Shown: one piece after another, positions 45,901-56,383 of the stretch
Numbering within the stretch: the first letter of the stretch is position 1
How the letters are laid out: each line of letters starts with the position of its first letter
Source: Leptasterias polaris
Lineage: Eukaryota; Echinodermata; Asteroidea; Forcipulatida; Asteriidae
Assembly: GCA_037783415.1 (NCBI GenBank)
Contig: JAZGTN010000028.1
Span: 1,135,001-1,199,000 of the forward strand
Direction of reading: 5' to 3'
Length of the DNA stretch: 64,000 bases
Made by a program: the position numbers and the translations under genes
Notes under the pieces: generated by a model
What the model was told of the DNA's origin: nothing
The model's input: only the letters and a program-made list of their open reading frames with translations
Database searches by the model: none

Positions 45901-48900
45901 ACAGGAAAATTTGACTTGGCAGAAACAGACTACCAGCCAAAAATCTATAAAGTTTACTGGTGCCCCACTCATTTCTTGCTTAGCAAAGAAATTTGCTTAA
46001 CAGTTTTATGAAATTGGGCCCAGAGAATGGTGACTGTACATGTAAGTAAGTACAGAATTCCGCAGAGACTTGAGGTTGGGCCCAAGCCGTAGAGACTTGA
46101 GGTTGGGCCCAAGCCGTAGAGACTTGAGGTTGGGCCCAAGCCGCAGAGACTTGAGGTTGGGCCCAAGCCGTAGAGACTTGAGGTTGGGCCCAAGCCGTAG
46201 AGACTTGAGGTTGGGCCCAAGCCGTAGAGACTTGAGGTTGGGCCCAAGCCGTAGAGACTTGAGGTTGGGCCCAAGCCGTAGAGACTTGAGGTTGGGCCCA
46301 AGCCGTAGAGACTTGAGGTTGGGCCCAAGCCGTAGAGACTTGAGGTTGGGCCCAAGCCGCAGAGACTTGAGGTTGGGCCCAAGCCGTAGAGACTTGAGGT
46401 TGGGCCCAAGCCGCAGAGACTTGAGGTTGGGCCCAAGCCGTAGAGACTTGAGGTTGGGCCCAAGCCGCAGAGACTTGAGGTTGGGCCCAAGCCGTAGAGA
46501 CTTGAGGTTGGGCCCAAGCCGTAGAGACTTGAGGTTGGGCCCAAGCCGTAGAGACTTGAGGTTGGGCCCAAGCCGTAGAGACTTGAGGTTGGGCCCAAGC
46601 CGCAGAGACTTGAGGTTGGGCCCAAGCCGCAGAGACTTGAGGTTGGGCCCAATCCGCAGAGACTTGAGGTTGGGCCCAAGCCGTAGAGACTTGAGGTTGG
46701 GCCCAAGCCGCAGAGACTTGAGGTTGGGCCCAAGCCGCAGAGACTTGAGGTTGGGCCCAAGCCGCAGAGACTTGAGGTTGGGCCCAAGCCGCAGAGACTT
46801 GAGGTTGGGCCCAAGCCGCAGAGACTTGAGGTTGGGCCCAAGCCGTAGAGACTTGAGGTTGGGCCCAAGCCGCAGAGACTTGAGGTTGGGCCCAAGCCGC
46901 AGAGACTTGAGGTTGGGCCCAAGCCGCAGAGACTTGAGGTTGGGCCCAAGCCGCAGAGACTTGAGGTTGGGCCCAAGCCGCAGAGACTTGAGGTTGGGCC
47001 CAAGCCGCAGAGACTTGAGGTTGGGCCCAAGCCGCAGAGACTTGAGGTTGGGCCCAAGCTTTTTTTGTGTTAATGTACATGTACAGTTTCCCTAGAGCCA
47101 TCTTCTACATTGTACATGATGTTATATAAAACGCCAATAGCGAAAATCAAGGAAAAATTCAAAACAAATGATTTGCAGTTTTTACTTAAATACTACAGCC
47201 GTTACAAAGCTGTTATCGTGACCAACAATGATGAAATAATCTGAAACAAGACTTTTAAGGGTGGGGGATGATGAACTGGGGGAGGGACTGTTCTGCGAGC
47301 ATTTGTAGACTTTGCGCAACAGATCATCACGGGAACCAACACCTCTAACATGAGGAATGCCTTTCGGCACATTTTATAAAGTCCAGAAAAAGGCCCCTTG
47401 ATGGGAGAATGCTCTCATCCCACGCACCTTATGCAAAATAACCCCTGGAACGATTTGAGGTTCAGTTAATTTGTCCATCACTGTCTGATTCTGTGTACAT
47501 TAAACATTCCTGTGTCTCTCAGCCAAAATAAACCAAAATGGACGCTATGATTGTTTTCAATTTCCTATGTTGAGGTTCATTTGTAACAAATGGTTTTTGG
47601 AAGAGTGGATTCATACAGTTCCTCTGGCTTTCAATAAACACACCATACCACCAACCTGTGGGCATTTTATCAAATGCATATTAATTTTTTTGCAAGACGA
47701 CTACACCTTTATTGGTTTTTCTGTTTTGTCTGGATTTTGTGCATGTTCATAAGTACAAGTATGTGCTTATTATGATTGCAGCAATCCAAATAAGAAACTC
47801 TGGGTTTGAAGAAAATTTTCTACTACATGTAGATCAAGTTCATGAGTTGTAAACTTCCACATCAAATATTGTTAGTGTAATTATTTGATTAATAACACCA
47901 ACAATGTTTTATAAATTTAGCGACATACATATGCATGGATGTACACAATGTTTGTAATCTAGTGTGGGTGTTTATCAAATATTGAAGATTTATTTTACTT
48001 ACAAATTCACTTTGTTCGAAGTTGGAAAACACAATCATCCTGAGAACTGTTTTGAACAGATAAATTTTCTCAATCATTTACTTATGCTTTTAATGCATGT
48101 TCTTCTGCTACAGTAAGCACAACAATTTGCTACCGTTAACTACATGTAGCTTTTAAAAGAAATTGGTCCCAGGATATTGCATTCACGTTTTCAATGCTGC
48201 ATCGGAGTGCATCAACACCTCAATGGTGATTAACTGAGGCTCAGTCCTTCATAAAATATTAATAAAACTTTTACTCTTTTTTTTTTTTACTGTGATGCAG
48301 TCTTACAAACAATCCCAAACACATTTTAGTGTAAGTTCATTTTGCACTTTGCATGAATCTTAAGACCTGAATTTCATGATTCTACTCGAGCAGGGATCAC
48401 AATTTACACTGGACCACAGGCCCGAGACCAGTGATTTTGACATCAGGCCAGAAAACTTATAATTGGACATGTCTGACAGTCTTGTACGTTTGTTCAAATG
48501 TTGACTTTAAGTCTGATAAATATCTGTCAATTCCGCAGAGTATTGAAGAATACTTCTTACCTACATGTACAATACAAATGACATCAATCTTCTTTTTGGT
48601 GTTTGCTGAAATTTAAACAGTTTAAATGTTAAACTGTGGAAGCATTTGTTTTTCTCATTGCAATTCTAGTCTCGCAAAAAAACTTTTGGTCCAGTGAACA
48701 TTTTGAGCTACAAACTCTGCGGTCTTGTGGATTTCCCACCCAATCTCAAGCCATGTCCCGAGGGCCACATGGATGGCTCTTGGACGCCCTATTTTGAATT
48801 TTGGTCTTTCAAGTACTTTGAGAAATCTGGATGCCCTGTTTAAAAAAAGGACAGCAAATCTTGGCATCATATAATATCTAATTTCTGGCCCAAAATCTGC

Positions 48901-50114
48901 CTGTGGGCATGGTGGGGATCTCAGACTCAGAGTGTTCTCCCTGCCCATTCATAAAGCATGAGGCAGCCCACAATCATCTAATCATTGACATCTATCTTTA
49001 AACAAACATAATGTTTTGTTATTATTTATCCTTTATCCCAAAGGCGAGTCATACGTTGATTGGAAATAGATACATACCACATGTACAAAGCTGAATGTTA
49101 GTGTTCTTTTTAATGCGTACCCTAACTTAAGTCTGATGTATGATGCATATGGGCATGAAAACTACTTTAGCACACATCTTGAAAACCAATGTACACGAAG
49201 ATCGTCAAATAATTTCACCGGATCGAACAGCATTAGGGAGATACTATCCATTAAATTACACAGAAGCCCAAGGCCTGATCCAGAAAATACCTCCCTTTTT
49301 TACACAACCTCAGTCTCTCATCTCTCAGAGATGCAACACTACCTGTTTACTCCATGAAAAAGAGGATTTGATCAAAAATAATGCAACAGCGACCCCCTTT
49401 CTTCTTCCCCTAGGGCTGCCCAAATTCCTAAATCCGCCTTTGCTTGTTGAATTTGACCGATGTTTATCGGAAAGACAATTCTCTCAGAGGCAAATCTCAC
49501 GGTAGGGATCCAATTCTCGGCACAATTGCTGCAAAGTTTTATTTCTCATTGTCTGGCAAGGGATTTGCACCCATCTGTTGACTACAGTCAAATTTTTCTG
49601 ACGGTATGTGTTCACTGTTAACAGTGTCCGCCATCATTCAATGCTTTTCTTTTTATTAGGTTAAAGTTGCATGACCTGATTTTCACTGAAAGAATTGTTT
49701 TTTTAACATAGTTTTTTTCTGATCGACTTTTGACAGATGACACTGTTTCAAAACAAAAAACGTACACAAATTTTCACATCTGCCACAGACAAGGCACAAA
49801 GTACACCTGCAATGTGGCAAATTGTTTGCACATGGCTGATGGCCAAGACATAATGTTGGGTTCCCCAACAATAAGTCAGTTGGCTTCAATTCTGCTCTGT
49901 TCTTTATCACATGGACCCTGCAGTTTTAAACAGCAGTTTAAGACCTTGCCGCCTAATAAGTGTCTATAGCTTTAACTTTACTGATTATTTTATTTGTGCA
50001 AATAATTTTGTTTTCAAAGCAATATTTTCTGCTTGGACAGCTTTCTGAGATAAGATCTTAAGAGTTGTTCATGCTTACCAAACACCTGTTCTTATGGAAC
50101 ACTTTAATGGCCAT
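36613..50114 (-). CDS. ST6GALNAC: ST6GalNAc V/VI-like sialyltransferase (GT29), 400 aa
   Basis: Golgi type II enzyme that adds alpha-2,6 sialic acid to GalNAc on glycoproteins or glycolipids, using CMP-sialic acid. Coding segments are 50114-50079, 45356-45051, 43802-43375, 42521-42414 and 36937-36613, and the phases match at every junction. Residues 1-16 are a short basic tail, 17-36 a membrane anchor (ILIFALIYCLTCLVCMTIFF), and 37-117 a Lys/Pro-rich stem with NHT and NST sequons. Motif L begins at ~120 (CNQCAIVSSSGQLL, then CVFRMNNAPTKGF). Motif S is ~262-287 (TWLSTGWYTILLAIDS...). Motif III is YHYYD at 302-306. Motif VS is H327 to E332 (HLFITE). The string TWLSTGWYT favours V/VI over III/IV. 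About 45 residues after the usual C terminus are extra. Acceptor specificity cannot be read from sequence. Confidence 0.94.
37290..38440. mobile_element. Possible ~1.1 kb inverted-repeat element
   Basis: GACGTAGCTGGACGT at 37363-37377 faces its inverse ACGTCCAGCTACGTC near 38384-38398. Outer flanks share GAAAAGCCGTC-type strings in inverse orientation. Exact ends are not resolved. It lies in ST6GALNAC intron 4. Confidence 0.45.
38752..38990. repeat. Dispersed repeat also at 293-545
   Basis: The order TGCTGACAAAAAAGGTCTGA, AGCTTTTGGGAACAGTATCC and CTGAATTCAGAT is shared with 293-545, in the same orientation. Confidence 0.7.
39003..41657. repeat. Satellite array, 28 units of 91 or 108 bp
   Basis: Unit starts (TTAGAAGTAAATTACTAC) were located at 28 positions from 39003 to 41579. 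Twenty spacings are 91 bp and seven are 108 bp (starts 39094, 39293, 39583, 40055, 40800, 40999, 41289). The extra 17 bp is a second TAAGATTTTGGCTCTTG. Units are almost identical, with rare point changes. The repeated 70-residue open frames on the plus strand come from the 108-bp units. Confidence 0.97.
41658..41700. mobile_element. Remnant of the MITE centre at the array edge
   Basis: Inverted, this reads GAGCAAAGTACAGTGTTTGA..., which matches the centre of the 33391-33597 MITE (GAGCAGAGTATATTGTTTGA). Confidence 0.7.
41737..41850 (-). repeat. tRNA-derived SINE copy (family C)
   Basis: The minus strand reads CTAGATGGCTCAGTTGGTAG (A box) and TTGGTTCAAATTCCA (B box), then GTCAATTTTTCTTTGTTCAA, like 1533-1635. 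Confidence 0.75.
42414..42521 (-). CDS. ST6GALNAC: ST6GALNAC exon 4 (sialyl motif S)
   Basis: 108 nt, residues 257-292 plus two bases, between TTTAAAG and GTAAGT. It encodes TWLSTGWYTILLAIDSCQQ and INIYGMVYEDYC. The exon is short and easily missed. Confidence 0.97.
42890..43032. repeat. 16-bp minisatellite, about 9 copies
   Basis: The unit is CTCTGTTGCCCCTGGC, with shorter variants, in ST6GALNAC intron 3. Confidence 0.9.
43197..43346 (+). repeat. CRE-type dispersed element copy
   Basis: TAGACCCCTTGCATTG, GCCATCTT, AACAATTGAAAC, AGCCAATGACAGCTCTT, TTGACCTCAGTGAGG and TGTGACGTCATACACAAGG occur in order. It is 29 bp from the exon 3 donor. Confidence 0.7.
43375..43802 (-). CDS. ST6GALNAC: ST6GALNAC exon 3 (sialyl motif L)
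   Basis: 428 nt, residues 115-256 plus two bases, between CGTTACAG and GTAAGA. It contains CNQCAIVSSSG, DCVFRMNNAPTKGF and KDVGQRTTARVIGH (CMP-sialic acid binding). Confidence 0.97.
44574..44885 (-). repeat. tRNA-Leu-derived SINE copy
   Basis: Inverted copy of 2551-2942. The T-rich run at 44574-44598 is the tail, and the B-box region (CACACTCTGCTGCTGGC side) is at the other end. The tRNA head is truncated. It lies in ST6GALNAC intron 2. Confidence 0.8.
45051..45356 (-). CDS. ST6GALNAC: ST6GALNAC exon 2 (membrane anchor and stem)
   Basis: 306 nt, residues 13-114, between ATCTTCTAG and GTGAGC. It encodes the hydrophobic anchor and a stem rich in Lys, Pro and Thr. Confidence 0.93.
45871..46022. 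mobile_element. MITE, GGGCCCAATTTCATA family
   Basis: It starts AAGGCCTAATTTCAC and ends GTTTTATGAAATTGGGCCC, with TTGCTTAGCAAAGAAATTTG inside. It ends 39 bp before the 27-bp array. Confidence 0.75.
46061..47059. repeat. 27-bp minisatellite, 37 units
   Basis: The unit is CGYAGAGACTTGAGGTTGGG plus CCCAAGC. The array is 999 nt with no indels. The Y position is T in most units of the left half and C in most of the right half. A single G-to-T variant is near 46652. The period is a multiple of 3 and lacks stops in several frames, so spurious open frames of 340-370 codons cross it. It lies in ST6GALNAC intron 1. Confidence 0.98.
47060..50078 (-). other. ST6GALNAC intron 1, remainder
   Basis: No exon was recognised. 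Open frames at 48655-48948 (minus) and 49140-49505 (plus) have no family resemblance I can name. Confidence 0.5.
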
Positions 50115-50220
50115 AATGAGGAGACCATCTCTGGAGGCGTGGACTGTGGTGTCAATCACAAGCTGTCTGGTCTCGATTTCCGCCGATTCATCGTGTCATC
50201 TCATCTTAGGCTATGAAGCG
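50079..50220 (-). CDS. ST6GALNAC: ST6GALNAC exon 1 (start codon)
   Basis: ATG at 50114-50112 has A at -3 and G at +4 and encodes MAIKVFHKNRCL before a GTAAGC donor. Joined to 45356 it continues TSHRILIFALIYC, giving a classical basic tail plus signal anchor. The 5' limit is a guess. The frame upstream of the ATG is also open, so a longer N terminus cannot be ruled out. Confidence 0.75.
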
Positions 50221-53200
50221 TTCATAATCATCTGAAAATTTTTTACAGAAATTATTTCATAGGATTTAATTGTTGTCTCTGGGATGTAAACAAGTAATTC
50301 ATAGTCAACTTGCTTTGTACTGTTTCATAATTTAAAACAGCTACAAGTACATGTATACTTTCGAGGTGCTGCAGAAAAATAAATTGCAAGATTCTAACGA
50401 CAAGATAGACAAATAAATAAATGGCTTGTTTAGGATTTTTTGTTCAACACAATTCAGGAAGTACTGCACACATATCTCTATATAGTCTTATGCAGAATTC
50501 CCGATGTAAATGACAAAACAAAGAATCAACAAACTTCTGCTCGCGATTAGAAACACTCCCCCCACACAAAAAAACCTTTTTGTGGATGATACTACTAGCT
50601 TTCCCACATGGGAAAGTGGAATGGGGAGAAATATATTGCACTTCTGCATCCCATTTGTATATGAAACGAAGTTGCTATTTTCCTGTATTTCATGGGCTCT
50701 TGAGGATAACAAATTTATCCCCCTCCAGCAATCTTGCTATCCAGAGGAAAATCCAAACAAAATAACAACTGTTTTATTTCAACTTTTTTTCATTTTTAGT
50801 TGGTTTTTAATATTATTTATAAATAATTTCCAAAAAATAGTAATTTCTGGGGTTTGAACAAACACTAACACTGTAAGAATGATTTTAAAACAACATCCTT
50901 TTTTAGAACCATACATTTTTTGAAAAGGTTGAACATAAAGTTAGTCTGAAGGAATGCTCTCATTAATGTTTCCTGTGTGTGCACTTTTAACTATAAAAGC
51001 ATGCAGCCAACATCGGTAATTGTCCGCACTTTGTGTGACCAAACATACCATGAAATATCAAAATCATTAACCTGTGAAACTATTAATCCTCAAGTCACAA
51101 GAAAAAAAGTGAAAAAAAAAACCCATCATTTTGTTCACTTTTTTCAAACCAGATTTCAGGCTTGTGAGATCATAACTAACTGTTTTACTTGTTTCTCAAA
51201 ATCTAAAGCATTTCAGACAACAATATTTCAAGGGAAGTTCTCCACCTCATATGACCATCTTACATGTAATGTACAATGTATTTCCCCTTTTTGTTTCAGT
51301 CTAAGTTCAGTTACACGTTAGTTTGAAATTGAAAGACAAGATCAAGGCATCATTTATAGTTTCAGTTTCTCTTAGACCACTGCTGTACATTACTTTTTGA
51401 ACAATTCGTAGAAACTGCCAAGGACTTTGAAAATGGAAAAAAAATCCCTTCTGGCTCACAAAAAATTTCTTCATCATGAAGAACCATGCTAACTTGTGCA
51501 GAACAACTTTGTTTCTGAATAATTTAAGGGGTCTCATCTTGCATAAACAGGGTAATAAAAACCACGAGCCTTTTTTCTTCCTCTTCTAAATTCACTACAT
51601 AATGCATGCAGGCACTGATACGTTGTTCTTGTTAAGGACAAGGTGGTAGTTCTTCTGTGGTAAAAACGCACCTCTCAGGGTTTGAACTTAGCCCGGTTGC
51701 CCGGTTTACCATTGAATGAAAAGTTACAACATCAAGGGACTGGGAGGCTACATGATAATAATCTGGTCCCTTTTTTAACTACTGTACAATACATTACATA
51801 TAGTATTCATTAATTGATATTCATTATTACTTTAGCACACAGGGTACATGACAAAGATGGTTTATACATGCAGCTGTAGAACAAGTACCATCTTTAGTCA
51901 ATATTGTCTCTTTTCTTCTCAGCATACAATTAATACATGTAATTAGCCCTTACCCAAGGCATGTATACTAAAATTTCACAACCGCCCCAAACTGCAGGAT
52001 TTAACCTACATGTAGTATATCCACTCAGGGGAAAGGGTCACAGTAAAGGTCAAATCCTGAAGTGCAATATCCAATGTTTCCCATGTTAATATAATATAGT
52101 TTCTAAAACAAAACAAACATCCCTGTTCATGTTATTTTTCCCCCAAACATTTTTATTAGAAGTATTGCTTTAAAAAAAAAAAAAATACAAATATTATAAT
52201 AACATATTTTAACCCCCATCTGGATGCACGATGATTATGATACACATGTACATGTAGAGAAATGCACTCTTAAGCATCATATAAACGCTGTGCTCATTAC
52301 CCAAGTCAATTATTGATTTGTCATTCCTGAAAGAAAATACACACAATCTGAAATAGACTGGCCCCTGTAAAAGTGTAATCAAGATCCCTCTACATGTCTC
52401 GTTTGTTTTTTCCGTTTTTTTCTTCTTATTCTCAAGCAATGCGCATCATTGATGCGCTACATGTGGTAGGGAAGCCTTACACGAGTCTTTAACATGTATC
52501 CTCCCTCAGTGTGTAATAATCCAGTGTCGGTTGTATTCACGTGTAGCTCATTACAACTCTACTCACTGGCAGTCACACAGGAATGAGTCAAAACATGACA
52601 GCCTCTCACTCCACACTGTCTCATTTCCAAGTCCATTATCATGTGATAAAAATATTCCCTGGATTGAATTCTACATGTACATGATAAATTTTAAGCCTAG
52701 ATGCCCTTCCCCAACAAACAGCATTGACAATTTAATTATAATAATCTTAAAAGAAAACATCATTTAATTCAAGATTCGAGATTCAATAATAAGCTGTTGT
52801 AACATACGTGTCACATTTTTAAATTATACTTCAAATTTGAAAATCAAATTTGAAAATAACAATTGTAGTCTACTCTCGTCTGTACGAAGTCCGCCGAGCT
52901 GTTGTTTTGTCAAGAAGTTGTATTTGTTTTTCTTCTAGTATTCTTTCTTTCCGCCGAAATCCCATTGACATTGATAATGTAAATCAAACAAAGGAAACGA
53001 GGAAACTGCCAGTTACAGAGTACAAGTTAGGAAGGGGGGGGGGGGGTCAACAGGGGTGAAATGAAGGGATGACACCACTGAGCAAACCTGAATGCATTTA
53101 AAGATCAACTTGACGGAAATAAACATTATTGTTCTTTTGTTACAGAGAGGCAAATGATACCTATGTGTAATGACTACGAAAAAACTAAACAACAATGGTT

Positions 53201-53367
53201 TCATGTTTTTTTTAAATTGATTGTCACACTGGGGGTTAAAGTTTCACGAAAATCCCCTTAGCGCATAGGAATCCAAACAGCACTGTAACATCACACTACA
53301 GACTTGATCCAAATGAGGCAATGAAAAATGTGTAGCAATGAAGAAAAATAAGCTTCATCCAGTCCGT
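50221..53367. other. Upstream of ST6GALNAC, no gene seen
   Basis: The sialyltransferase promoter or a further 5' exon may lie here, but nothing decisive is visible. 51000-51290 is a diverged TTAAAGG-family MITE (AAAGCATTTCAGACAACAAT, CATCTTACATGTAATGT). A poly-G run is at ~53034-53046. Confidence 0.45.
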
Positions 53368-56147
53368 TAAAGGGACACGTTGCCTTGGATTGGACGAGTT
53401 GGGCTATGAAAAGTGTTTGTAACCGTTTGTTATAAAATGCATGGTTAGAAAGATGTTTTAAAAGTAGAATAAAACTAGAAATGTAGTGTTTGTAGGATTA
53501 CAAACACTAGGTGTTCGGGTTTTCAATGAAAGTTAGTGGTAGGGCTTATGACCGTATTGTGCCATGAAAGTTTGTTTTTATATCCCATTCCGATAGTGAG
53601 AAGGATGGCAGAAGAAGGTTGGTCTTTCTAATACTTTGCAAACTAGGGTTTGTGAAAAGTTTTTTGACTTGAAATTGAAGATTGAACCAGAAGGCGAGTT
53701 TGGCAAGTTTAATGATTTTTGTTTTGACCCTCGAACACAGCACCTTAATTGGACAAGCTTAAGTCCAGTACGTTGTCAGCACCTGCTGACAATTGTTCAG
53801 TAGGTTAAAATGGTCTGTTTTGCATTTTTTCAACGTTTTCTTTATCTAAGTGTGTTGTTTACATATCTATTGCCTGAGTAAATTAATCAGATTTGTTTGC
53901 ATAATTAATTAGTTTTTATAACTTGGTTAATCTACCAATTGACAGACAAATGACGGGATATTGGTAGTATTGTCTTTCCCTTTCTAACCAAACCGCTATC
54001 CCATGTTGATTGCCATCTCCTATGCGGCATGGTATGATGCGTTAGCTATTTCATTGAATCGCTGAAAACAATGTTGATAGCTTTTGAAATTTCAAAGAAA
54101 GTAATGTGTAAATCTTCTACGTTTAAACGTTAGTTATACACAGGAAATAAAGGCTACTCGGAATATAACATTTTCTAAATAATAAACTTTTGTTCAGCCA
54201 GAATTGAAAACTGATGACATCATTATGAAGTTAGAATTTATTTATCGAGACATAGGTATTTAAATATGTGCCAAGTGAAAAACAAAGGTGAACTTACAAA
54301 AATAATTTAGCAAATGAGTACATTATTTAGATTATTTGAAAGGGCCAAGGGTCCATTGTCATTTCATAGTCATACAGAGAAACAGTCTCCCCACTTCCCC
54401 TTCATCTTGACTACAGATCTTGAAACGAGCCTTTGAATGACTCACAAGTACAACTATTAAGTATTATGTTTTCCATTCAATGAAGTTTATTTATTTTTCG
54501 ATGGATATGCATTGAAACTCCAGAATGTGTACTAGATACACATGTATAAAAATTTTTTTTTTAATAGTCACTAACTGAACTGATAGTTTAAAAGACTATC
54601 ACTAACAATTCAAAAATAAATTTTTATCAAACTACGCCTGCTTGCTACCTGTTTGTGGTGCCGATAACTGAAGCAACATCATTTGTCATGATTATGATAA
54701 GGGCATAAGAACCTACAGTTTACACGATGTGCAATTTATGTTGAATTTGTTTTGCTGTTCACATTGTATTTCTTTGAAGTATTCAACAGGATTTAAAAGT
54801 AAAATCTTGTAAAAACCGGTGTTGATTAGAGTCAAATTTATGTTGATCTTTTTCCGATCACATTTTCTCAGTTATCAAAATTTATTAAAATCACCAAAAG
54901 AGTTCAGCAAAATACACTCGTTTTAGTTGATATTTACCACCAAGCCAACAAAAGGCTAACACGAAGGATATATGCACTGAGCTATCCATTGGACTACCGT
55001 CGAACGACGTACATTTCTGAGTCTGTTGCATTATAAAAAGCGCAGTACGTTAACAAACGACCATTAACACGGTATAGCGCCACCAGTGGATATGACATCA
55101 ACAATCCATTTCACGTTATGTGGATGTATACACTGTCTTCGTGGCGCGGAATGTGTGCTAGTGTATCGTGTATACACAGGTTACATGCAGGACCCTGTGC
55201 AGGACCTTATGAACAGGCCGGAAGTGGAGCAGCCAGCCGCGTGGTGTACTGGAACGCAACAGACGGCTACTGTGCCACTGGGTTAGATACGGTTTTACGT
55301 GTCTCAGTAGAAGATCTTTTCACATGCTTTTAATGCGGGTCAATATATAGGCCTACGTTACCTTTAACACCCGATTTCGACCAGAAAGTAAGGTCAAACT
55401 AGTATCATCTCTGTGTACAAGTTTGAGAAGGCACAAGATCCTACAACCTGGTGTAAAAATTGTGATTAAAGTACGAGAAGTTCTTTAGATATAAATTATT
55501 GAAATTTCAACTTCCGTTTTGGACCGGAAGTCAAGATAAAATTGGGTCACTCTTTGTGAATTGTTTGTTGGGTTTTCCAAGACCTGTCCGATGATGTATA
55601 GAATGTACAAATCCATTCAGCAGTTTTCAAGATTTTTTGAAATATTAAACTTTGATTTACTGTATTTCGACACCTGATGACGTCATCATGACGTCACTCC
55701 AGCGGTGTCTTCTACAAGTAACGATCTAACTATATGTGAAGTTTGAAGCTTGTGTGAGCTTCAGAAGTGTGCGTTTTTTTGCGGACAATCGCGGGGGATA
55801 ACCAGAAGAAGTTTTTTTTTTTTTACGTACAAAAACAAGAGGTGTTCCGGGCGGATTGCCCGAACACCTAATGATCCACACAAATATGCCTCGAAATTGC
55901 ATGGTTTTCCTTTTAATTTGCGAACTACCACGGTCCGCCATTTTGTGGAGTCAAAAATTTGGCTCTACAAAATGGTGGGCCGTGTTAGTTCACGATGTTC
56001 AAGGAAAACCACGCAATTTTGAGGCATATTTGTGTGGATCATTGTATTCTACTTTTAAAACATCTAACCATATGCATTTTATAACAAACGGTTACAAACG
56101 CTTTTCATAGCCCAACTCGCCCGATCCAAGGTAACGTGTCCCTTTAA
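53368..56147. mobile_element. Palindromic-end element (TTAAAGGGACACG), 2.8 kb with insert
   Basis: The ends are TTAAAGGGACACGTTGCC and its inverse GGTAACGTGTCCCTTTAA. The arms match for more than 90 bp (GTTTGTAACCGTTTGTTATA, ATGTTTTAAAAGTAGAATA). Without the nested insert it would be ~0.4 kb. Confidence 0.85.
53474..55871. mobile_element. Helitron-like element, copy 1 (nested)
   Basis: The 5' end is ACTAGAAATGTAGTGTTTGT, which forms a hairpin with ACAAACACT, then GGTGTTCGGG. The 3' end is a hairpin AGGTGTTCcGGGC/GCCCGAACACCT closing at CTAA. The insert splits the outer element between A and T with no target duplication. The orientation is assumed from the 3' hairpin. No Rep/helicase frame is seen. 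Confidence 0.6.
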
Positions 56148-56383
56148 GTTACAACACAGACTGGATTTACACTGGTTTTCTGAGGCACCGGTACTTGGTG
56201 TTGATTTCACTTTTCATATCTATGGGTCTTTGCTTGGAACCATGCAAGGTGCTGCCAACGGCGGGAAAAATCACTAGTTCAAAAATTGAAGGGGGAGGAA
56301 GCTAGTTTTTCCAATCAAATTTCAAAAAATTTACAGGGAGGAAAACTTCACATCTATGACCAAATACTAACTAAATACAAAAT
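56148..56383. other. Spacer between Helitron-like copies, nothing seen
   Basis: Short unique sequence without open frames or repeats. Confidence 0.5.

Noticed and set aside
45969..47101. Open frames of 340-373 codons over 46-47 kb in three frames
   Set aside because: They are the 27-bp minisatellite read in different frames (period divisible by 3, no stop). They have no splice context or coding flanks.
48655..48948. 97-codon minus-strand frame
   Set aside because: It contains no GT29 or other motif and does not join in frame to neighbouring sialyltransferase exons.
49140..49505. 121-codon plus-strand frame
   Set aside because: No recognised family, no splice partner, inside ST6GALNAC intron 1. 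Kept only as an unexplained frame.
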